Assembly: GCA_051009015.1 (NCBI GenBank)
Contig: JBPCWZ010000158.1
Location: forward strand, 1-12,470
DNA: 12,470 nucleotides
DNA from: JAHRAH01 sp051009015
GTDB lineage: Bacteria > Pseudomonadota > Gammaproteobacteria > Tethybacterales > Persebacteraceae
Direction of reading: 5' to 3'
This document shows, one piece after another, positions 1 to 5,274 of the stretch. The position numbers and the translations under genes are program-made. The notes under the pieces were generated by a model. It saw only the letters and a list, made by a program, of their open reading frames with translations, was not told the origin of the DNA and did not search any database. Position 1 is the first letter of the stretch, and each line of letters begins with the position of its first letter.

Positions 1-1748
1 AACTGCGGGCGCGCGGGGTTGTGCGCATGGGGCGGTTTGGCTGGGAGATGGCGCATCCGAAACTGCAGTCGGCGGATGCGCCAAAGCAGGCGGTCGCCAT
101 ATATCCGTCCATCGGCAAAATGCCGCAAGCGACCATTCGCCAATATGTCAGCCGGGCATTGGAAATGTTTGACGGCGCGGAGACGGTGGCGAAAGACCTG
201 CGCGACTTTGACGGCGGCGATTGGACGACAAAAGACGCCCTGACTTTTATCCATCAACCGCCGCCGAATCTGGCGCATTTGGCGGGCGACAGGGAACATC
301 CGGCATGGCGGCGTTTGCGTTTTGACGAACTGCTCGCCCATCAAATAGTATTGCGCCGCCGCTATCACCGCCGCATCCGCCAGACGGCAGAAGCAATTAC
401 CACGCCGCCTTTTGCCGAAAAGTTATATGCGCACCTGCCCTTTTCGCCGACAGCCGCCCAGCATCGGGCGGTTGGCGAAGTTTGCGCCGATATGGCAAAA
501 ACCACGCCGATGCGCCGTCTTTTGCAGGGCGATGTCGGCAGCGGCAAAACATTGGTCGCCGCCGTTGCATGTTTGGCATGCGCTTTGCAAAAGCGCACGG
601 CGGCTTTTATGGCGCCGACTTCCATTTTGGCAAGGCAGCATTATGAAACGCTGAGCGAATGGTTTGCCCCGGCAAATGTCAAATGTGAGTTATTCAGCGC
701 CGAAGTGCGCGGCAAAAACAGGCGCGAAGCCGAGTCGCGCTTGCGTTTTGGCTTGTCCAATATCGCCATCGGCACGCATGCGCTTTTTCAGGAAAATGTC
801 AAACTGCCGCATCTTTCATTGGCGGTTGCCGACGAGCAGCATCGTTTTGGCGTGGAACAGCGGCTGGCGCTTGCCGAAAAGGGGGGCGGCGTGCATCAGT
901 TGATGATGAGCGCAACGCCGATACCGCGCACTTTGGCGATGGGTGTTTTTGCCGATTTGGACATTAGCGTTTTGGACGAAAAGCCGCCGGGGCGGGCGAC
1001 AGTCAGCACGACTTTGATACCGGCATCGCGCCGCACCGAAGTACTCGCGCGCATCGCCGCCAGAAAAGAACAAGGCGGGCGGGCTTTTTGGATATGCCCG
1101 CGCATAAGCGAAAGCCCGGGCGAAAGCGCAAGCGAAAAAGAATATGCCAAAGCGGAAAAAGCGCAACTGGCAAATGCCGAATCGGTTGTCAAAGAAGCCC
1201 GCGCGCATCATCCGCAACTGATGCCGCAAGTGGTGCATGGCAAAACTCCGGCGGCGGAAAAAAGCAAAGTGCTGGAAGATTTCCGGCGCGGCAAAAGCGC
1301 GCTGCTTGTGGCGACTACGGTTGTGGAAGTCGGCGTTGATGTGCCGGATGCCGATGTGATGGTGGTGGAAAACGCCGAAAGGATGGGCTTGTCGCAATTG
1401 CATCAGTTGCGCGGGCGGGTCGGGCGCGGCGGCAAAAGCGGTTATTGCATTTTGTTATACGACGGCAATTTGTCGGCGGCGGCAAAGGAAAGATTAAAGA
1501 TACTTCGCGACAGCGACGACGGCTTTGCCATCGCCCGCCGCGATTTGCAGTTGCGCGGTCCCGGCGAATGGCTGGGCTTGCGTCAAAGCGGAATGCCAAT
1601 GCTCAAAGCGGCGAAGTTGATAGAAGCGGAAGATATCCGCAAAGCGGCGCGTTTTGCCGCCGATGCGATGTTATCCAATCATCTTCGCGCGGCGGTATCA
1701 CACACCCGCAGATGGCTCGGCAAAACCGCCAAACTCGCCCGCTCATAA
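1..1748 (+). CDS. recG: ATP-dependent DNA helicase RecG, 5'-truncated by window edge
   Basis: RecG is a superfamily 2 helicase that remodels stalled replication forks and Holliday junctions. The frame is open from base 3; bases 1-2 end a codon that began outside the window. About 580 of the usual ~690 residues are visible, so most of the N-terminal wedge domain is missing. Visible motifs: Walker A GDVGSGKT encoded at 528-551, the DEQH box at 831-842 (the same variant as E. coli RecG), SATPIPRTLAMG (motif III), ATTVVEVGVDVP, QLRGRVGRG (motif VI) and the RecG-specific RDLQLRGPGEWLGLRQSG segment near the C-terminus. The end (RRWLGKTAKLARS) fits the normal RecG C-terminus, so the 3' end is intact. 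The GTG at 21 and ATG at 27 are internal codons, not starts. The identification is secure; the true start and promoter are not visible. Confidence 0.96.
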   Translation, partial: LRARGVVRMGRFGWEMAHPKLQSADAPKQAVAIYPSIGKMPQATIRQYVSRALEMFDGAETVAKDLRDFDGGDWTTKDALTFIHQPPPNLAHLAGDREHPAWRRLRFDELLAHQIVLRRRYHRRIRQTAEAITTPPFAEKLYAHLPFSPTAAQHRAVGEVCADMAKTTPMRRLLQGDVGSGKTLVAAVACLACALQKRTAAFMAPTSILARQHYETLSEWFAPANVKCELFSAEVRGKNRREAESRLRFGLSNIAIGTHALFQENVKLPHLSLAVADEQHRFGVEQRLALAEKGGGVHQLMMSATPIPRTLAMGVFADLDISVLDEKPPGRATVSTTLIPASRRTEVLARIAARKEQGGRAFWICPRISESPGESASEKEYAKAEKAQLANAESVVKEARAHHPQLMPQVVHGKTPAAEKSKVLEDFRRGKSALLVATTVVEVGVDVPDADVMVVENAERMGLSQLHQLRGRVGRGGKSGYCILLYDGNLSAAAKERLKILRDSDDGFAIARRDLQLRGPGEWLGLRQSGMPMLKAAKLIEAEDIRKAARFAADAMLSNHLRAAVSHTRRWLGKTAKLARS

Positions 1749-1750
1749 TA

Positions 1751-1834
1751 AAAGCCCTGCAAAGGGCGGCATGGTCATAGCACGGGGCAACGCCCCGTGA
1801 ATCGGCGTATTAAACAAATAAGCCCTGAAAGGGC
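1751..1834. repeat. Cluster of three short GC-rich palindromes downstream of recG
   Basis: Three hairpin-forming palindromes stand in 84 bases. They are GCCCT-GCAA-AGGGC at 1754-1767, CACGGGGC-AAC-GCCCCGTG at 1781-1799 (8 bp perfect stem, 3-base loop), and GCCCT-GAA-AGGGC at 1822-1834. The first and third share the same stem. None is followed by a T tract, so they are poor intrinsic terminators. The arrangement looks like a decayed or non-autonomous dispersed repeat family similar to REP/BIME elements. Whether it recurs in the genome cannot be seen from this window. Confidence 0.6.
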
Positions 1835-1937
1835 GACCGAAAACAATGGCGGCGAATGTCATAACGGGCGAGGTTTTGGCTTTGCGGTTTTTGCCGGGCT
1901 TTGCCCTGCAAAAGAATGGGACGCCCTTTCAGTGCTT
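1820..1937. repeat. Inverted repeat pair flanking a ~80-base spacer
   Basis: AAGCCCTGAAAGGGCGACC at 1820-1838 is matched at 17 of 19 positions by the reverse complement of 1919-1937 (AAGCACTGAAAGGGCGTCC). The spacer between them (1839-1918) has no credible ORF. Inside it, GCCCTGCAAA (1903-1912) is a direct copy of 1754-1763. The structure could be a small MITE-like or REP-derived element. No transposase and no clear target-site duplication was seen. The element lies directly upstream of the restriction-modification genes. Confidence 0.5.
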
Positions 1938-1998
1938 GATTAATTGGCAATGCTGACTCATGCTCGCGGCGAGAATCCCGCCGATATTTTTTGTTTAA

Positions 1999-2014
1999 TG
2001 GTATTATCTCCGTA
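1999..2014 (+). promoter_or_regulatory. Extended -10 promoter of the methyltransferase gene
   Basis: TG-G-TATTAT occupies 1999-2007 (extended -10, five of six matches to TATAAT). It is followed by the 7-base CTCCGTA and then ATG at 2015. No good -35 hexamer lies at 16-18 bases spacing. Transcription starting 8 bases after the hexamer would begin on the A of the start codon, giving a leaderless mRNA. Confidence 0.5.
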
Positions 2015-2869
2015 ATGGCGGCATTGGCGACAACAATGACAGCGGCGCAACCCGCCCCGTGCGTTATCGCGCCGCCAAAATATTATGATACCAAAGTTGC
2101 CACGCTTTATTTGGGCGATGCGGTGCAAACAATGGCGCAACTTCCGGCGGCGACTTTTGATGTGGTGTTTGCCGACCCGCCTTACGGATTATCCAACGGC
2201 GGAATGTCCTGCCATGCGGGGCGGCGCGTTTGCGTCAATAAAGGCGAATGGGACAAAAGCCGCGGCGCACAGGGCGATTTTGATTTTCACCGCGAATGGA
2301 TAAGCGCTTGCCGCCGCTTGCTGAAAGATGACGGCTCGCTTTGGGTTTCGGGCACTTATCATTCCATCTATGCCTGCGGTTTTGCCCTGCAACAGGGCGG
2401 CTGGCACATTCTTAACGACATAACATGGTATAAGCCAAACGCCGCGCCGCATCTTGCCTGCCGGATGTTTGCCGCCAGCCACGAATCTCTGGTTTGGGCG
2501 CGCAAGCACAAAAAAGCCAAGCATTATTTTGATTACGCACTCATGCGCAATAACGATTGGAACGGCGACATGATAAAAAAACCCAACCGGCAAATGCGAA
2601 GTGTTTGGGCGATAAACACAGCGCCGAAACGCGAAAAGAAACACGGCAAACACCCGACGCAAAAGCCGCTTGCATTATTGGAGCGCGTCATTTTGTCGTC
2701 CAGCCGCACAAATGGAATGGTGCTGGATCCTTTTTGCGGCAGTGCCACAACCGGCGTTGCCGCCATTCGCCACGGGCGCCGCTTTGTCGGCATTGATACT
2801 AACCGGGAATATCTCCACGACCGAGCCATCCCGCGCTTGTCGGAAGAGGTGCAGGAAAAGAGAAAGTGA
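2015..2869 (+). CDS. Beta-class adenine-specific DNA methyltransferase, DpnA (M.DpnIIB)-like
   Basis: This enzyme would transfer a methyl group from S-adenosylmethionine to an amino nitrogen in DNA, most likely adenine N6. Motif IV (ADPPYG, D54-P-P-Y57) comes before motif I (LDPFCGSATTG, D238), the order of the beta class. HPTQKPLALLERVI and the C-terminal FVGIDTNREYL complete the SAM-binding half. The stretches DPPYGLSNGGM, WVSGTYHSIY and the GKHPTQKP context strongly recall DpnA/M.DpnIIB and M.MboIB, which act on GATC. That specificity is inference from memory and may not hold here. At 284 residues it is near family size. The start is uncertain: TTG 1991 lies upstream of the putative -10, ATG 2015 fits a leaderless mRNA, and ATG 2036 also has no ribosome-binding site. 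The conserved core begins near residue 30. The stop lies 8 bases before the nuclease ATG. Confidence 0.88.
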   Translation: MAALATTMTAAQPAPCVIAPPKYYDTKVATLYLGDAVQTMAQLPAATFDVVFADPPYGLSNGGMSCHAGRRVCVNKGEWDKSRGAQGDFDFHREWISACRRLLKDDGSLWVSGTYHSIYACGFALQQGGWHILNDITWYKPNAAPHLACRMFAASHESLVWARKHKKAKHYFDYALMRNNDWNGDMIKKPNRQMRSVWAINTAPKREKKHGKHPTQKPLALLERVILSSSRTNGMVLDPFCGSATTGVAAIRHGRRFVGIDTNREYLHDRAIPRLSEEVQEKRK

Positions 2870-2871
2870 GG
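2868..2871 (+). promoter_or_regulatory. Ribosome-binding site of the nuclease gene overlapping the methyltransferase stop
   Basis: GAGG at 2868-2871 (extended GAGGA) lies 6 bases before ATG 2878 and overlaps the TGA of the methyltransferase (2867-2869). It favours ATG 2878 over GTG 2866, which would lie upstream of this site. The overlap suggests translational coupling between the two genes. Confidence 0.65.
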
Positions 2872-2877
2872 AAAAGA

Positions 2878-3681
2878 ATGAGCGACACATCGTGGGAGGC
2901 GATATTTGACAAATACCGGCTCGGGCAACACAACTTTGACGACGCGCCGTATGTCATTACGGCGGCGCAAATCAAGGATGCGTGCCAGGATTTTAAGAAA
3001 ACCAGCCAAAAGGAAGTGCGTATCCTGTGCAAGCAGGATACGCGCGAAAAACGCCCGGCGGTGTTTCGCGACAAGGGATTGTTTTTGCTTCCGGTCAAAA
3101 ACGGCATATACCAAATCATCAAGGGCGAGGGGTATGTGGACATACCGGAGATAAAATCGCCGTTGCAACAGTATGCAGGCAAACTTGACTTTCCTCTGGT
3201 GTCAAGCCGGAAGGGCGACTCGGAGATGCAGCATCTGGATTACGCCTATGCGGCGAGTTTGGTGCGCACTTTCGCCGGAGACGATTCTCTGGTGCTGACC
3301 ATTCGCGGCAGGAAATACACGCCGCCGTTTGAATTTACGGTTGGCGGCAAATTTTCGGTTAGCACTGACAAGGTGCAGACGGAAGTGGACAGCGGCTACG
3401 AAGGGCGCGACAGAATTGTCCTTGTTGAGGCAAAAAACGCCGCAACGCGCAACACCATCATCCGGCAGTTGTATTATCCCTACCGGCAATGGAAAAAATT
3501 TACGGGCAAAGATGTCGCCGTGATGTTTTTTGAGAAGCGCAAAACAAAAGGCGGCGGGGAATACCATCTTTGGCAATTCATCTTTGAGGACGAAACGGAA
3601 TACAACAGCATCGCCCTGAAAAGAAGCGCCCGATACGCCATATCGGAACCACAATCCGCACGGCAAGCCCCGTCAAGATGA
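2878..3681 (+). CDS. Putative type II restriction endonuclease, PD-(D/E)XK fold
   Basis: This 267-residue protein directly follows a DNA methyltransferase in the same operon. It carries a PD-(D/E)XK-like core: E169-V-D171 in QTEVDSGYEGRD, then a hydrophobic strand RIVLVE184-A-K186. The E-x-K triad and the acidic residues 13-15 positions upstream are typical of metal-dependent nucleases. The following RNTIIRQLYYPYRQW segment resembles helices seen after the active site in some type II enzymes. The N-terminal ~90 residues (ITAAQIKDACQDF, KEVRILCKQDTREKRP) may bind DNA; I do not recognise a named domain. It does not resemble DpnII, MboI or HindIII as I recall them, so the cut site cannot be stated. 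No controller (C) protein gene is nearby. A rho-independent terminator follows. Restriction activity is inferred from context and motif only. Confidence 0.72.
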   Translation: MSDTSWEAIFDKYRLGQHNFDDAPYVITAAQIKDACQDFKKTSQKEVRILCKQDTREKRPAVFRDKGLFLLPVKNGIYQIIKGEGYVDIPEIKSPLQQYAGKLDFPLVSSRKGDSEMQHLDYAYAASLVRTFAGDDSLVLTIRGRKYTPPFEFTVGGKFSVSTDKVQTEVDSGYEGRDRIVLVEAKNAATRNTIIRQLYYPYRQWKKFTGKDVAVMFFEKRKTKGGGEYHLWQFIFEDETEYNSIALKRSARYAISEPQSARQAPSR

Positions 3682-3756
3682 TGGCGGCGAAAAGATTGCA
3701 AATCATTGTCATTTGCGTATTCTCCCTTGCGATTATGCCGTTATGTTAACACAACC

Positions 3757-3782
3757 GCCCAAATTAGCAAATTTGGCTTTTT
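3757..3782 (+). terminator. Rho-independent terminator of the RM operon
   Basis: The stem CCAAATT (3759-3765), loop AGCA and AATTTGG (3770-3776) is followed by C and five T (3778-3782). A bulged C allows two more pairs at the base. It lies 75 bases after the nuclease stop and ends the RM transcript before the aminotransferase promoter. Confidence 0.72.
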
Positions 3783-3809
3783 GATGATGCCGCCGCTTTG
3801 CGACGATGG

Positions 3810-3829
3810 ATTCCCGCCTGCGCGGGAAT
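3810..3829. repeat. dRS3-type 20-base palindrome
   Basis: The sequence fits ATTCCC-N8-GGGAAT exactly, the consensus of the Neisseria dRS3 repeat. The 8-bp arms ATTCCCGC (3810-3817) and GCGGGAAT (3822-3829) are separated by CTGC. Read as protein it gives WIPACAGMTE, a peptide commonly added in error to gene N-termini; this argues against a start at 3798 for the next gene. Similar palindromes occur in many other proteobacteria, so it is not proof of neisserial origin. Confidence 0.8.
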
Positions 3830-3840
3830 GACGGAATCGG

Positions 3841-3859
3841 CAAATGCCAAATGCCAAAC
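3841..3859 (+). repeat. Tandem heptamer CAAATGC x2 plus partial third copy
   Basis: CAAATGC at 3841-3847 and 3848-3854 is followed by CAAAC at 3855-3859, directly before the extended -10 of the aminotransferase gene. It occupies the region where a -35 box or an activator would sit. It could be a regulator half-site array or chance. Confidence 0.4.
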
Positions 3860-3875
3860 TGCTATAATGCGGGTT
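3860..3875 (+). promoter_or_regulatory. Extended -10 promoter of the aminotransferase/flavoprotein operon
   Basis: TG-C-TATAAT at 3860-3868 is a perfect extended -10. It is followed by the 7-base GCGGGTT and then an in-frame GTG at 3876. The hexamer overlaps the alternative ATG at 3867, so a transcript from this promoter could not use that ATG. No -35 match was found at 16-18 bases spacing. Confidence 0.6.
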
Positions 3876-5243
3876 GTGGATACCAGAGAATACCGGCGGC
3901 TGGATGCCGCGCATTATTTGCATCCGTTTAGCGATGACGGCGCGCAGGCGGGCAAAACGCGGATTATCACCCGCGCCGAAGGCGTGTATCTTTACGATTC
4001 GGATGGCAACAAACTGCTGGACGGCATGAGCGGCTTGTGGTGCGTCAATGTCGGCTACGGGCGGCGGGAGATAAACGATGCCGCATCGGCGCAAATGGCG
4101 CAACTGCCCTATTACAACTCTTTCTTTCAATGCGCGACTCCTTCGGCGATAACCCTTGCCGCCGAGTTGTCGGATATCACGCCGCCCGGCTTCGGGCGCG
4201 TATTCTTCACCGGCTCGGGTTCCGAAGCGACCGATACCGCCATTCGCATTATCCGCCGCTATTGGCAAGTGCGCGGGCAGCCGCAAAAAACCAACATTAT
4301 CGCCCGCAAAAACGCCTATCATGGCAGCACCATCGCCGCCGCATCCATCGGCGGGATGAAAGCAATGCACGAGCAATGCGGCATTACGCTGCCGGGGGTT
4401 TTTCACGCCCGCCAGCCAAAGTGGTTTGGCGAGGGCGACCGGGTTTGCAAAACGGCGGAAGAATGGGGGGAAGTTGCGGCAAATGATATCGCCGATATGA
4501 TAAACAAACTCGGCGCGGATACCATTGCCGCTTTCATCGGCGAACCTGTGCAGGGGGCGGGCGGTGTTGTCGTGCCGCCGCCGACCTATTGGCCTGCGGT
4601 GCAAAAGATTTGCGATACCCACAATGTGCCGGTTATCGCCGATGAAGTAATATGCGGCTTCGGGCGCACCGGCGAATGGTTTGGCAGCACGACTTTCAAC
4701 ATCCGCCCCAAAATGATGACGATGGCAAAAGGCATTAGCAGCGGCTATTTGCCGATGGGCGGTGTTTTTGTGCATGACGACATCGCCGGCGTTTTGGCGG
4801 AAAAAGGCGGCGAGTTTGCACACGGGTTTACATACAGCGGGCATCCGGTTTGTGCCGCCGCCGCCCTTGCCAACTTGCGCATTTTGCGCGGCGAAAAGTT
4901 GATAGAACGCGCCCGGGACGACATTGGTCCTTACTTGCAAAAACAATGGCAAACACTCGGCAACCATCCGCTTGTCGCCGAAACGCGCGGCATTGGAATG
5001 GTAGCGGCATTGGAACTTGCCGACGACAAAGGCGGGCGTTTTGTTTGCAAAGACGGCAATCCGGCGGGAATGGAATGCCGCGATTTAAGTGTTAAGAATG
5101 GCTTAATCATGCGCGCTGTCGGCGATGCGATGATTATCGCGCCGCCTTTGGTAATAACCCGGGCGGAAGTTGATGAACTAACAGCCAAAGCGAAAAAAAC
5201 GCTTGATGATTTGGCGGCGGTTGTTATTCCGGCAAAAGCATAA
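3876..5243 (+). CDS. Class III PLP-dependent omega-aminotransferase, SpuC-like (polyamine/amine:pyruvate)
   Basis: This is a fold-type I class III aminotransferase that would move an amino group from an omega-amine such as putrescine, beta-alanine or taurine to pyruvate or a similar acceptor. Visible signatures: GLWCVNVGYGR near the N-terminus, FFTGSGSEATDTAIR (phosphate binding), the AYHGST segment, GEPVQGAGGV, IADEVICGFGRTGEWFG (cofactor-binding Asp), the PLP lysine at codon 4728-4730 in MAKGISSGYLPMGG, and TYSGHPVCAAAAL. The end, GLIMRAVGDAMIIAPPLVI, closely matches Pseudomonas SpuC as I recall it. Length is ~455 residues, normal for the family. Candidate starts are GTG 3876 (leaderless, chosen), ATG 3867 (inside the -10) and 3798 (translates a repeat, rejected). 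The substrate is uncertain. The flavoprotein 31 bases downstream suggests use of an amine or methylated amine as carbon and nitrogen source. Confidence 0.93.
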   Translation: MDTREYRRLDAAHYLHPFSDDGAQAGKTRIITRAEGVYLYDSDGNKLLDGMSGLWCVNVGYGRREINDAASAQMAQLPYYNSFFQCATPSAITLAAELSDITPPGFGRVFFTGSGSEATDTAIRIIRRYWQVRGQPQKTNIIARKNAYHGSTIAAASIGGMKAMHEQCGITLPGVFHARQPKWFGEGDRVCKTAEEWGEVAANDIADMINKLGADTIAAFIGEPVQGAGGVVVPPPTYWPAVQKICDTHNVPVIADEVICGFGRTGEWFGSTTFNIRPKMMTMAKGISSGYLPMGGVFVHDDIAGVLAEKGGEFAHGFTYSGHPVCAAAALANLRILRGEKLIERARDDIGPYLQKQWQTLGNHPLVAETRGIGMVAALELADDKGGRFVCKDGNPAGMECRDLSVKNGLIMRAVGDAMIIAPPLVITRAEVDELTAKAKKTLDDLAAVVIPAKA

Positions 5244-5260
5244 TCAAAACACGAATTGGC

Positions 5261-5266
5261 GGGGGA
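5261..5266 (+). promoter_or_regulatory. Ribosome-binding site of the flavoprotein gene
   Basis: The purine run GGGGGA at 5261-5266 lies 8 bases before ATG 5275. It supports this start, which gives MAGNYRVVVIGGGVIG with the dinucleotide-binding fold right at the N-terminus. An upstream in-frame start at 5203 would lie inside the aminotransferase gene. Confidence 0.55.
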
Positions 5267-5274
5267 TTTTTTGG

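Noticed and set aside
816..1403. Antisense frame of 195 codons inside recG
   Set aside because: It overlaps conserved helicase motifs on the other strand. Its composition is atypical and it has no start signals.
1754..1834. Palindromes after recG as a CRISPR array or intrinsic terminator
   Set aside because: There are no regular repeats with unique spacers, and no T tract follows any stem.
2866..2877. GTG 2866 as nuclease start
   Set aside because: The GAGG ribosome-binding site lies downstream of it and is well spaced for ATG 2878.
2533..3168. Antisense frame of 211 codons across the methyltransferase-nuclease junction
   Set aside because: It spans two genes supported by motifs and by a ribosome-binding site on the plus strand.
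3798..3866. N-terminal extension of the aminotransferase from 3798
   Set aside because: It translates a dispersed palindrome and lies upstream of the promoter hexamer.
3741..4967. Long antisense open frame (408 codons) opposite the aminotransferase gene
   Set aside because: The sense strand encodes a full, motif-rich aminotransferase. The antisense product has no recognisable domain and is expected from GC-rich codon structure.
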